This document shows positions 20,372 to 29,507 of a DNA stretch of 64,000 nucleotides, piece after piece; the stretch's first letter is position 1, and every line of letters starts with the position of its first letter. Source of the stretch: an uncultured Granulosicoccus sp. GTDB taxonomy: Bacteria; Pseudomonadota; Gammaproteobacteria; Granulosicoccales; Granulosicoccaceae. The stretch covers positions 146,876 to 210,875 of the forward strand of contig CANLNQ010000012.1 in the NCBI GenBank assembly GCA_947492525.1, in the 5' to 3' direction. The notes beneath the pieces are model-generated. The model searched no databases. It was not told the DNA's origin and was given only the letters and a program-made list of their open reading frames with translations. The translations under genes and the position numbers were made by a program.

Positions 20372-20387
20372 CTGGATAAATACTCAG
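20372..20387 (+). promoter_or_regulatory. candidate LexA (SOS) box upstream of uvrD
   Basis: CTGGATAAATACTCAG follows the CTG-N10-CAG LexA pattern and matches 13 of 16 positions of the E. coli uvrD SOS box as I recall it (CTGTATATATACCCAG). It lies 42 bp before the uvrD start, where it could overlap a promoter. No LexA gene is in the window. Confidence 0.7.
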
Positions 20388-20429
20388 CTAACAGGTGCGT
20401 TCCGGGCTGCGCATTGCTACCATGCCCGG

Positions 20430-22601
20430 ATGGACGTATCAGACCTCATCGATTCACTCAACGACGCGCAGCGTCAGGCTGTCACCGCGCCGCCCGGACA
20501 TCTGCTGGTGCAGGCCGGTGCCGGCAGCGGCAAGACGCGCGTACTGGTGCACCGCATCGCCTGGTTGAACCGCGTGGAAGGGGTCTCGCCCTTCAGCATC
20601 ATGGCGGTCACCTTCACCAACAAGGCGGCACGCGAGATGCGCCTCAGAGTGGAGCAGTTGCTGGGCCAGTCCATCGGCCCGATGTGGATAGGCACCTTTC
20701 ACGGCATTGCCCATCGTTTTCTGCGCATGCACTGGCAGGAGGCCGATCTGCCCCAAGCCTTTCAGATTCTGGATTCGGACGATCAACTGCGTCTGGTCAA
20801 GCGCGTGGTGCGTACGCTGGAGCTGGATGAAACCCATTTTCCGCCGCGCCAGGTGCAGTGGTTCATCAATGGCCACAAGGACGAGGGGCGACGTCCGGAG
20901 CATATCGACGACGAGAACGATCCGATCACGGCGCAGTACATTCGTGTCTATACCGCGTACGAAGCCGCCTGCAAGCTGGCCGGTGCCGTGGACTTCGCCG
21001 AACTGCTGCTGCGCTCGCTGGAAACCCTGCGCGATACCCCGGCCTTGCTGGCCCATTACCGCAAGCGCCTGCAACATCTGCTGATCGACGAGTTCCAGGA
21101 CACCAATGCCATCCAGTACGCCTGGATCCGATTGCTGGCCGGCGATACCGGCCATGTGTTTGCCGTGGGCGACGACGATCAGTCCATCTATGCCTGGCGC
21201 GGCGCACGGGTGGAGAACATTCTCAATTTCGACAAGGATTTCGCCGGTGCCGATCTGGTCAGGCTGGAGCAGAACTACCGTTCCACCGGCACGATATTGA
21301 AGGCGGCGAATGCGCTGATCGACAAGAATCAGGGGCGGCTGGGCAAGAACCTGTGGACAGCGGGCGCCGAGGGTTCCCCCATTACCCTGTACAACGCCTA
21401 CAACGAAACCGATGAGGCCCGCTTCATCGTGGAAACCATCGTCGATCACGTAGCCGATGGTGGACAACGCCGCGATTGTGCCGTGTTGTACCGTTCCAAT
21501 GCGCAGTCACGCGTGGTCGAGGAATATCTGGTGGCAGCCGGCGTGGCATACCGCGTATACGGGGGTCTGCGCTTCTTCGAGCGCGCTGAAATCAAGGACA
21601 CTCTGGCCTATCTGCGCCTGGCGACCCACAGCTACGATGATGTCTCGCTGGAACGCATCATCAATCAGCCAGCGCGAGGCATCGGTGACAAGACCGTGGG
21701 TGATATCCGCGCCGAGGCCCGCGCGCGCAACATACCCATGTGGCAGGCAGCCACCGAACTGGTGCAGGAAAAGCGGCTCAGCGGGCGTGCCAACACGGCC
21801 GTCGGTAAATTCCTGACCCTGATCGAATCCATTCGCGAGGCCATCGCCGAACAGGCGCTTCCCCAGCAGGTGCAGACCGTGACCGAACTCAGCGGTCTGC
21901 TGGAGCACTTCGGCAAGGACACCAGCGATCGCGGACAGAGCCGGGTGGAAAACGTCGAGGAACTGTCGAACGCGGCGCGCGCCTATGTTCACCAGCAGGA
22001 TGAAGACCCGGACATGAGCCCGGTGGATGAATTTCTGGCGCACGCAGCGCTGGAAGCTGGCGAAGGGCAGGCAGAGGCAGACGACAATGCCGTGCAGCTG
22101 ATGACGCTGCACTCGGCCAAGGGCCTGGAATTTCCCATCGTGTTCATGGCCGGTATGGAGCAGGGTCTGTTTCCTCACCAGCGATCAGCCGAAGATCCGG
22201 TGCGCATGGAGGAAGAGCGCCGCCTGTGTTATGTCGGCATTACCCGGGCGGAACGCAAGCTTTACATGACCATGGCCGAACAGCGTCGTCTGCACGGTCG
22301 CGATCAGTACAACCCGCCATCAAAGTTCGTGACCGAGTTGCCCAATGAACTGGTGGAAGAGATACGGCCACGCATGCAGGTCAGCATGCCGGTCTACCGG
22401 CCGCAGCAATCCACCCGCTTTGTGGAAGAGGCCACCGATACCGGCTTGAGCATCGGACAGAGCGTTCGACATGGCAAGTTCGGCACGGGCGTGGTGCTGG
22501 ATCAGGAAGGGCGCGGCAAGCAGGCACGTGTGCAGGTGAACTTCGAAGAGGTGGGCAGCAAGTGGCTGGTGCTCGCTTATGCCAAGCTGGAGGCAGTCTA
22601 G
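20430..22601 (+). CDS. uvrD: DNA helicase II UvrD
   Basis: 3'-5' superfamily 1 helicase in nucleotide excision and mismatch repair. 723 residues (E. coli 720). The N-terminus MDVSDLIDSLNDAQRQAV is UvrD-like and distinguishes it from Rep. Walker A is AGSGKT at 31-36, motif II DEFQDTN at about 219-225, motif III VGDDDQSIYAWRGA, motif V TLHSAKGLEFP and motif VI YVGITRAERKL. The C-terminal Tudor-like segment (RHGKFGTGVVLD) that contacts RNA polymerase in E. coli is present. A likely LexA box lies upstream. Confidence 0.97.
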   Translation: MDVSDLIDSLNDAQRQAVTAPPGHLLVQAGAGSGKTRVLVHRIAWLNRVEGVSPFSIMAVTFTNKAAREMRLRVEQLLGQSIGPMWIGTFHGIAHRFLRMHWQEADLPQAFQILDSDDQLRLVKRVVRTLELDETHFPPRQVQWFINGHKDEGRRPEHIDDENDPITAQYIRVYTAYEAACKLAGAVDFAELLLRSLETLRDTPALLAHYRKRLQHLLIDEFQDTNAIQYAWIRLLAGDTGHVFAVGDDDQSIYAWRGARVENILNFDKDFAGADLVRLEQNYRSTGTILKAANALIDKNQGRLGKNLWTAGAEGSPITLYNAYNETDEARFIVETIVDHVADGGQRRDCAVLYRSNAQSRVVEEYLVAAGVAYRVYGGLRFFERAEIKDTLAYLRLATHSYDDVSLERIINQPARGIGDKTVGDIRAEARARNIPMWQAATELVQEKRLSGRANTAVGKFLTLIESIREAIAEQALPQQVQTVTELSGLLEHFGKDTSDRGQSRVENVEELSNAARAYVHQQDEDPDMSPVDEFLAHAALEAGEGQAEADDNAVQLMTLHSAKGLEFPIVFMAGMEQGLFPHQRSAEDPVRMEEERRLCYVGITRAERKLYMTMAEQRRLHGRDQYNPPSKFVTELPNELVEEIRPRMQVSMPVYRPQQSTRFVEEATDTGLSIGQSVRHGKFGTGVVLDQEGRGKQARVQVNFEEVGSKWLVLAYAKLEAV

Positions 22602-22636
22602 TTAGGGCTTGAAGCAACCCGCGCCGGTCTCATCCG

Positions 22637-22658
22637 ACCCGTACGGGTACGGTACCGT
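22637..22658. repeat. two abutting perfect palindromes between convergent genes
   Basis: ACCCGTACGGGT (12 bp, 22637-22648) is directly followed by ACGGTACCGT (10 bp, 22649-22658). Each is a perfect palindrome. The arms have no loop, so simple hairpins are unlikely. They lie between the uvrD stop and the end of the flavodoxin-fold gene. Function unknown. Confidence 0.5.
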
Positions 22659-22755
22659 TCAGGTTGATTGGCAATTGGCACTCGGATGCGGAGCTGATCT
22701 GGCCCGGCTTGAACCGATCCGCAGCGTTCCTGCACATGTGCCTGGCAAACGACAC

Positions 22756-23226
22756 TCAGATAATGCCGGCCTCGAGGCTGGCAGCCATGCTCATGCCCAG
22801 CTCCTCGCACTGCGTCACGAACGCCTCGCTGAACTCTCCGCGGCAGATCAGGGGCTCCTGCACCAGACGCCAGCGCAGGCCGGTGCTGATGCTTTCGATG
22901 GCGCGTCGTGTGCCGGTGCCATCGTGGCCTGCACGAACGTAGAAGCAGAAGGGCAGGCCCTGAGTGACTTCCAGGCAGGGGTAGTAGCAGCGGTCGAACA
23001 CATCCTTGATCAGACCCGCCATATAGCCGAGATTCTCGGTGGTACCGATGATCAGAGCCTGTGCCGACTGGATATCCTCCGGTTGCGTATCCAGAGGCGC
23101 CAGATGCCGGACATCGATATCCTCGATGTCTTCGTGACTGGCCCCGCGGATGACCGCGTCGAGCAGCCTGCGGGTATTCGGCGACGGCGCGTGTGAGACC
23201 ACAAGCAAGGTCTTTCTCGCGGGCAT
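22756..23226 (-). CDS. flavodoxin-fold NAD(P)H/FMN-type protein
   Basis: 156 residues from ATG 23226, chosen because GGAGG lies 8 bases upstream. An earlier ATG at 23247 lacks this. The fold is that of flavodoxin-like proteins: TLLVVSHAPSPNTRRLLDAV matches the FMN phosphate loop (SxxSxNTxxL), then LIIGTTENLGYMAGLIKDVFDRCYYPCLEVTQGLPFCFYV. It is probably FMN-binding. Whether it is a reductase is not shown. Cytoplasmic. It stands alone between uvrD and a diguanylate cyclase. Confidence 0.75.
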   Translation of the reverse strand: MPARKTLLVVSHAPSPNTRRLLDAVIRGASHEDIEDIDVRHLAPLDTQPEDIQSAQALIIGTTENLGYMAGLIKDVFDRCYYPCLEVTQGLPFCFYVRAGHDGTGTRRAIESISTGLRWRLVQEPLICRGEFSEAFVTQCEELGMSMAASLEAGII

Positions 23227-23340
23227 GACATGGGCCTCCGGTGTCAACGTTGGATGGATCAGACCGTCCTTGTCCAGTCGATTCAGGACACAGCATAATC
23301 CATGGCTGGCGTGACGCGGTAGGCGCCTGTTGGCAACCGC

Positions 23341-24531
23341 TTACAGAACCACCCGATTTCGCCCGCTTTCCTTGGCGGCATACAGTTTTCTGTCCGATGC
23401 CTTGTACAGATCATCGGCTGTTCTTTTCTGATGGTCGAGTTCGGATATGCCAATGCTGACGGTAACCCGGATCGGCGTCGATTCGTAGTCGAAGGTCATG
23501 TTCTCGACCAGAGTCCGGATCTTCTCGGCCACCACGCCGGCGCCTTCCAGAGAGGTATGGTTCAGGAAGATGGAGAACTCCTCGCCCCCGATTCGCGCGA
23601 AGATATCACTGTCTCGCAGTGTGCTTCTGATCGCCTCTGCCAGTTTGACCAGAACGAAGTCCCCTGCCTGGTGGCCGTGGGTATCGTTGATGCGTTTGAA
23701 GTAATCCACGTCCAGCATGATCAGCGCTGCCTTGTGCTGGTCCTTTCTGGCATCCGCGATCAGGTCTTCAGATGCTTCGAAGAAGTAACGCCGATTGTAG
23801 GCGTCCGTCAGATTGTCGCTGATGGACAGCTCATGGAGCTTTCTGACGCTGTCTTCCAGTTCATCATGCGTGGCGATGATGCTCAGACGGCTTTGATGAA
23901 TGGACTTCGAGAGAATGAGTGTGGCCGGAATGGCAATGGCGACGACCATCAGCAAGCCCAGATGGTGCGGTTCGCCATACATCGTCATGATGATCATCTG
24001 CGGGATGATGATCATGAAGAAAAATACAAGGTAGGCCCTGTAGATCGATGACATGGACAAGGCTGCTGCGTTGATCACGCCAATGGCGATGACCAGGCTG
24101 ATCATCTCGTAGGGTTGTGGCGCATAGCGTACTACCAGCAGTGAAGAACCTACCCACAGCGATGCCTGGATGATCGAAAAGAGCATGAATTGCGTCTGGT
24201 TCCTGCGGGTCCACTGCAGGTCTACCTGCTTCAGAGACCGATTGAATTCTCGCGCGTTGTGAAGACGGTAGGCGGTCGAGACCATCTGCAGAAAGAACCA
24301 GATGCTCAATATAAGAGTGGGGACGAACTGGTAGAAGATCCCGATATAGATCAGCGACAGCAGCACCGTGGCGATGGCGACTCGCGGTGTCTGGTTGACC
24401 AGATCTGCCAGAAGCTTGGGGTGTACATCGCTGGTACGACCCTCAATGCTGCGTTCTCTGATCATCTGTGGCATTGACGGATTCGGGCGTACCGGTCTGC
24501 GAGGCTCGTCTGGTGGAGGTACGACAAGCAA
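23341..24531 (-). CDS. membrane diguanylate cyclase (GGDEF)
   Basis: 396 residues. Six or so hydrophobic segments between about 48 and 208 form the membrane sensor region, followed by a short helix and a GGDEF domain. The active site GGEEF is at 315-319 and the inhibitory RxxD site (Arg306-Asp309) is exactly five residues before it, so product inhibition is likely. No EAL domain. The N-terminal 40 residues are proline- and arginine-rich and cytoplasmic. It would make c-di-GMP in response to an unknown membrane signal. An internal Met near residue 23 is an alternative start. Confidence 0.9.
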   Translation of the reverse strand: MLVVPPPDEPRRPVRPNPSMPQMIRERSIEGRTSDVHPKLLADLVNQTPRVAIATVLLSLIYIGIFYQFVPTLILSIWFFLQMVSTAYRLHNAREFNRSLKQVDLQWTRRNQTQFMLFSIIQASLWVGSSLLVVRYAPQPYEMISLVIAIGVINAAALSMSSIYRAYLVFFFMIIIPQMIIMTMYGEPHHLGLLMVVAIAIPATLILSKSIHQSRLSIIATHDELEDSVRKLHELSISDNLTDAYNRRYFFEASEDLIADARKDQHKAALIMLDVDYFKRINDTHGHQAGDFVLVKLAEAIRSTLRDSDIFARIGGEEFSIFLNHTSLEGAGVVAEKIRTLVENMTFDYESTPIRVTVSIGISELDHQKRTADDLYKASDRKLYAAKESGRNRVVL

Positions 24532-24586
24532 TACGGTGACTCAGCAAGTTTTCAGCCAGATTGCAGGGCGCTCGGCGACGCTGTTC

Positions 24587-25591
24587 TCAATTACCCGAAT
24601 TGCTGTCCAGTACGACCCGCAGCACCGATTCGGAGCCGGTAATGATCAGGGTATAGGACTGCCCGGCATCCAGGGTCAGTGGTACGGCGGCAAAGCGTTG
24701 CAGGGAGTCGCGCAGCTCGTAGCTGCCGGCCATCACCTCCCGATAGGCAGGCGCCTGCTGGAACCCGGCCGGCGACACCGAACCCAGCGATACCTCACTG
24801 CCACCGGGCGTCTCACCAGCCGGTAACAGCATCATCTCTGCGGCGCGTTCGTCCCCGTCGATGGCATAGGCCTGCAGGAGGCGCACTCTGACCAGTCCGT
24901 CGCTGTCGGGCAGCAGGCGCGAGGGTAGCGCCAGTACGTCCAGACGTGGAGTGAACGCGTCCGGCTCATCGCTGCTCGAATCTGCCGGGTTGTCGGCGAC
25001 AGCATCTCTGATGATGAGTGTGCTGACCGAGGACGCGCCGAGATTCAGCGGTGACAACAGCCATTGCGCCGTGTTGCCATCGGTCTCGATCACGCGCAGG
25101 GCTTCGCTGGCCAGGGGGACATCGACAGGCGAGGCCACCTGGCCGGATTGCACGGCCGGGTCGAACAGGGCAGCAGTGCCGGTATCGGCAACGACGATCA
25201 CACTCGACTGGCTCAGATTGATCATCGACAACAGTGGGGTATCGCGATTGCTGGCAATCTGCAGGTTTTCGAATGGGCGTGCCTGCAGGTCGGCGCCGTC
25301 ACCGCTGGCGGTGTCATCATCCTCGCCATCGTCCGGGTCTGCCGTTTCACCGCCATCGGTTTCTCCCTGATCAGCGCCGGCCGTACCGTCGCCGGATCCA
25401 TTGCTGGAACCTGAACCTTCCACATCGTCCGGCAGGATGACGTCGCCGCCGTCACCGGTACCGAAGATACCCCCATCGCAGGCGCTGAGAGACAGCAGAA
25501 GCAGCAAGGCACCCGCCAGTGCGCGCAGGGCTCTGTTCAGTGAGTGGACACTATCGGTGGCAGTCGGCAGACCGGTCCTGAGACTGTGCAT
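24587..25591 (-). CDS. lipoprotein with acidic linker and DUF4397-like domain
   Basis: 334 residues from ATG 25591, chosen because AGGAGG at 25601-25606 is 9 bases upstream. The signal peptide ends in a lipobox, LSLSAC, so it is lipid-anchored. Next comes a Gly/Ser/Asp/Glu-rich linker of about 70 residues, then a region with two beta-rich repeats resembling DUF4397: LLSMINLSQSSVIVVADTG and VRVRLLQAYAIDGDERAAE, ending with YREVMAGSYELRD and LDAGQSYTLIITG. The family assignment is tentative. The gene overlaps the end of the DUF6502 gene, so the two are cotranscribed. Function unknown. Confidence 0.72.
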   Translation of the reverse strand: MHSLRTGLPTATDSVHSLNRALRALAGALLLLLSLSACDGGIFGTGDGGDVILPDDVEGSGSSNGSGDGTAGADQGETDGGETADPDDGEDDDTASGDGADLQARPFENLQIASNRDTPLLSMINLSQSSVIVVADTGTAALFDPAVQSGQVASPVDVPLASEALRVIETDGNTAQWLLSPLNLGASSVSTLIIRDAVADNPADSSSDEPDAFTPRLDVLALPSRLLPDSDGLVRVRLLQAYAIDGDERAAEMMLLPAGETPGGSEVSLGSVSPAGFQQAPAYREVMAGSYELRDSLQRFAAVPLTLDAGQSYTLIITGSESVLRVVLDSNSGN

Positions 25592-25592
25592 G

Positions 25593-26423
25593 TCAATCAT
25601 CCTCCTTTCTGCCTTTTGCGGAAACGTCCGGAGCGTCGATATCTTCAATCCAGTAGAGTCCGAGTCCGACCCGGTGATGACCGGTGGCGGTATTGCCCCT
25701 GTCGCTGCCCTGATCATGCACAGACAGCGACGCGTCGAGTGCGCGCAGCAGTTTCAGTCCTTCAGTGGCGCTGAGCTGTCGGAATGCTTCCCGACCCTCG
25801 GTAGTCACATTGTCGTAGGCCACGCTCATCTGCAGGCGTCGCTGCTGCTCGCCATTGAGGTTGTAGTCCAGGGTCGTGAGCAGATCGGTGGCGCTGGTGG
25901 CAAAGATGTCCAGCAAGGCAGACTCGCTCTGATGCGGCACATAACCCTGATGCAGCAGGGTGACCTTGCCCTCTTCATGTTTCACGGTACCCACGCGCTC
26001 CAGCTCATCGAGCAGGGCACGGGCCGGCACATCGCCACCGTGACGCTTCACCAGTTGGTTGAAGCTGTCCGTGTTGTCGCCATAGGTGAGCGTGCGAGGT
26101 TTGCCCTGGGGTGTCTGGAACTGCTGGTCCTGCAACCAGCCGGTGACGACCCGCACGGCCCGGTTGTGTTTGCTCAGTCCGGTATTCACATCGCTGGGCA
26201 ACTCACGAATGCGTTTGACCTCCTTGCGATTGATGCCGGTGACGATGGCGATGCGCGACAGTGTGGGTGGCTTGCCATCGATACCGAAATGTTCGCCTGC
26301 CTCGTTGACGTAAGCCTGCTTCGCCCAGTTGACGAATTCAGCGTGCGAGACACCATGGCGCATCAGCAATCGCACCAGGGGTGCGAGTACTTTGGTCACG
26401 GCTTGTTGCAGGCTTTCGTGCAT
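25593..26423 (-). CDS. DUF6502 family protein
   Basis: 276 residues. It has the family's N-terminal LVRLLMRHGVSHAEFVNWAKQAYV, then a winged-helix-like stretch (PTLSRIAIVTGINRKEVKRI), suggesting a DNA- or regulator-like N-terminal domain. It then has a middle helical region and a C-terminal part ending in GLGLYWIEDI. The function of the family is unknown. It is first in a two-gene unit with the lipoprotein downstream and is divergent from the aldolase across a region holding two inverted repeats, so it could be an autoregulator. That is an inference. Confidence 0.8.
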   Translation of the reverse strand: MHESLQQAVTKVLAPLVRLLMRHGVSHAEFVNWAKQAYVNEAGEHFGIDGKPPTLSRIAIVTGINRKEVKRIRELPSDVNTGLSKHNRAVRVVTGWLQDQQFQTPQGKPRTLTYGDNTDSFNQLVKRHGGDVPARALLDELERVGTVKHEEGKVTLLHQGYVPHQSESALLDIFATSATDLLTTLDYNLNGEQQRRLQMSVAYDNVTTEGREAFRQLSATEGLKLLRALDASLSVHDQGSDRGNTATGHHRVGLGLYWIEDIDAPDVSAKGRKEDD

Positions 26424-26514
26424 ACTTGTCCGGTTGTGCGCTATATGACATCAGGGCCCTGGTGATCTTTCCCGTCATGGCGGCGACAGACCCAGAGCAG
26501 CAAGATGCCCGCCG

Positions 26515-26536
26515 TTTGATGCCACTAGACATCAAA
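26515..26536. promoter_or_regulatory. operator-like inverted repeat TTTGATG-N8-CATCAAA
   Basis: Perfect 7-bp arms (26515-26521 and 26530-26536) 8 bp apart, in the 162-bp divergent region between the DUF6502 gene and the aldolase gene, 50-71 bp before the aldolase GTG. Symmetry of this kind fits a dimeric regulator, possibly one encoded next door. Confidence 0.5.
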
Positions 26537-26539
26537 ACT

Positions 26540-26555
26540 TGGGATATTTATCCCA
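26540..26555. promoter_or_regulatory. operator-like inverted repeat TGGGATA-TT-TATCCCA
   Basis: Perfect 7-bp arms (26540-26546 and 26549-26555) around a 2-bp centre, 3 bp after the first inverted repeat and about 30 bp before the aldolase start. It would overlap a promoter. The two motifs differ, so they need not bind the same protein. Confidence 0.5.
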
Positions 26556-26585
26556 GATATTGGAAAATTCTAACAGGAAAAACCG

Positions 26586-27473
26586 GTGAAACGACAAGCG
26601 AAATCCGTATCTGCAGCGTCCATCACGACGGCGGCGCGTCTGCAGGGCCGCTCAGAGAAGTCGGGAGGTGCACGATCGAGCAGCACTCGCTCGGCGGGAA
26701 AGGCCGCTACAGCCGCCGACAAACCGGCTTGTGGTTGCTGGATCAATCTGCTGGAACCGGCTGTTGCAGAGCTGGTGGGCGCTTGTGGCTATACGCACGC
26801 CCTGATCGATATGGAACACAGCCCCACCACTCTGGAGAGCGCGCTGCCGATGATACGGGCCGCGCAATACGGCGGTGCCAGGGCCATTGTCCGTGTGCCG
26901 GACAGGCAGCCAGAGTGGATCGGGCGGCTGATGGACATGGGGGCCGATGGCGTCATGGTGCCCATGGTGAATACAGCCGAAGATGCGCAGCTTCTGGCGG
27001 ATGCTGCCGTCTATGCCCCCGAGGGCACCCGCGGCATGGCCGCAGGCATCGTTCGCGCCACCCGTTACGGCGTGGATACCGAGCAATATCTGAAGAATTA
27101 CCGCAAGGACTTCATGCTGATGGTGCAGATCGAGAGTCGCCAGGGCATGGAGCAGGCAGAGCAGATTGCTGCCGTTCAAGGCGTGGACTGGGTATTCATC
27201 GGTCCCAGCGATCTGGCCGGCAGCCTGGGTCATTGTGCGCAGACGCAGCACAAGGAGACCCGGGCAGCCATTCGACAGATCTGCAAGAGCGTGCGCAAGG
27301 TGGGCAAGCCCCTGTCAACCCTGACGCATCCCGGGCGCACCACACGTCAGCTGTTTGCCGACGGATTCGATCTGGTCTTCAGCGGCAGTGACATGGGCAT
27401 GCTGAGGATGGCATTGCAGCAGGATGCCAGCGCCAGCGACAGGATCATTCAGGGATTGTCCGGCAAGGGGTAG
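26586..27473 (+). CDS. HpcH/HpaI-family class II aldolase
   Basis: 295 residues from GTG 26586. It is a TIM-barrel aldolase family member that splits 2-keto-3-hydroxy acids such as 4-hydroxy-2-oxoheptanedioate into pyruvate and an aldehyde, with a divalent metal. I see ALIDMEHSPTTLE (family-type E and D), VMVPMVNTAEDA, MVQIESRQGMEQ (metal-binding Glu) and FIGPSDLAGSLG (metal-binding Asp). The first 50 residues are Ser/Ala/Lys-rich and unlike the family, where CWINLLEP would be near the start. They may be a real extension or the true start may be elsewhere. Actual substrate unknown. Confidence 0.85.
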   Translation: MKRQAKSVSAASITTAARLQGRSEKSGGARSSSTRSAGKAATAADKPACGCWINLLEPAVAELVGACGYTHALIDMEHSPTTLESALPMIRAAQYGGARAIVRVPDRQPEWIGRLMDMGADGVMVPMVNTAEDAQLLADAAVYAPEGTRGMAAGIVRATRYGVDTEQYLKNYRKDFMLMVQIESRQGMEQAEQIAAVQGVDWVFIGPSDLAGSLGHCAQTQHKETRAAIRQICKSVRKVGKPLSTLTHPGRTTRQLFADGFDLVFSGSDMGMLRMALQQDASASDRIIQGLSGKG

Positions 27474-27853
27474 AGATCGGTAAAGGTCGGCTTGCCGTCC
27501 ACGCATTGATCCGGATCCAGCGGCACGACCACAACCACCAGCGATTTCGACAGCATGGCCGACAGGGCCAGGGTTTCGATTTCTTCCTGGCGCGCCGCAC
27601 CGGCCTGACTGCTGGTGTCCATGCGCAGGATGTTGCTACGGCAGCTGGCAGGCCCGACTTCGTGCCCGCCGATGTGCAAGGTCAGATAGTCCCGGCCATC
27701 GAAGGTGCCTCGCTGGACTTCCAGAAGCTGGGTGGTGATGGACACCTGAGGCTGTGTCAGTGAGTCGGCCGATGCCGGTGACGCGAGCAGGAGTGGCAAC
27801 AGGCAAGACGCTGCCTTCACCAGAGCGGTGGTCAATTGGCGCGTAGGTCTCAT
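27449..27853 (-). CDS. small exported protein of unknown function
   Basis: 134 residues with a clear signal peptide (LVKAASCLLPLLLASPASA, cleavage after about residue 29). The mature protein is about 105 residues and mostly beta by appearance (VSITTQLLEVQRG, LTLHIGGHEVGPASC). It has two cysteines, in ASCRS and DQCVD, that could pair. Periplasmic by inference. It overlaps the end of the aldolase gene by 25 bp in convergent orientation. I do not recognise the family. Confidence 0.65.
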   Translation of the reverse strand: MRPTRQLTTALVKAASCLLPLLLASPASADSLTQPQVSITTQLLEVQRGTFDGRDYLTLHIGGHEVGPASCRSNILRMDTSSQAGAARQEEIETLALSAMLSKSLVVVVVPLDPDQCVDGKPTFTDLYPLPDNP

Positions 27854-28253
27854 GGCATCCCGGATATCTGTCTGCAGTGCGGTTCGTTCATTGTCGACGA
27901 GCTAAGAGCATTGTCGCAGTGTAACGTTCCTGATCGGGCCGTCCAGCGGGAAAATTGCCTGAACCGGACACCATCGAACATGGGGAGGATTGCGCTCTGT
28001 ACTGTTCCTGGAGAGTCTGAACCACGACACATTTGTGAAGTAGAGGAACACAACACTCGTCATCTAGGTAGACGGCAGTTTGTCTATTGGGCTACATTAC
28101 ACGCCGCTGACCGGAGAGTAATTGTTGTGCCGGACGAGACAAAATGGTGATGAGGCGTATCGATAGCCGCAGACATCATGGAAACAACCTGAATTTTATT
28201 GCCGCTTACCCTTTATCGACTTTGTCGACCACTCTTAAGAAGAGAATAGCAAT
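27854..28253. other. intergenic region upstream of the TRAP operon
   Basis: About 400 bp, AT-richer than its neighbours towards the 3' end. It holds a small hairpin TCGAC-TTT-GTCGA (28216-28228) in the likely leader and an AGAAGAGAATAGC ribosome-site region before dctP. A short open frame on the plus strand (27836-28150) crosses it but looks non-coding. It presumably carries the TRAP promoter, but I cannot place -35/-10 elements with confidence. Confidence 0.5.
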
Positions 28254-29351
<1,098 letters not shown>

Positions 29352-29406
29352 TTACTGCCCTGAATCGTCGATATCGGCGATAATGGCGGTAACGGCTGTA
29401 GTACCG

Positions 29407-29438
29407 GGTAACGGGGCGTAATAACACGCCCCGTTACC
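29407..29438 (+). terminator. perfect 13-bp hairpin between dctP and dctQ
   Basis: GGTAACGGGGCGT (29407-29419) and ACGCCCCGTTACC (29426-29438) pair perfectly around the 6-base loop AATAAC. No U-run follows, so it fits an mRNA-protecting or partial attenuation element better than a full terminator. This placement, after the binding-protein gene, is common where that protein is needed in excess. Confidence 0.7.
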
Positions 29439-29507
29439 ACGTCCTGAATTCCGGGGTATGGCGCTGCAGCTTTCCGTTTTTCTCGAAGCGTTTTTTCGGA
29501 GGCTCGC

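Noticed and set aside
27836..28150. 104-residue open frame on the plus strand before the TRAP operon
   Set aside because: It starts inside the exported-protein gene on the other strand, has no ribosome site and no protein-like pattern.
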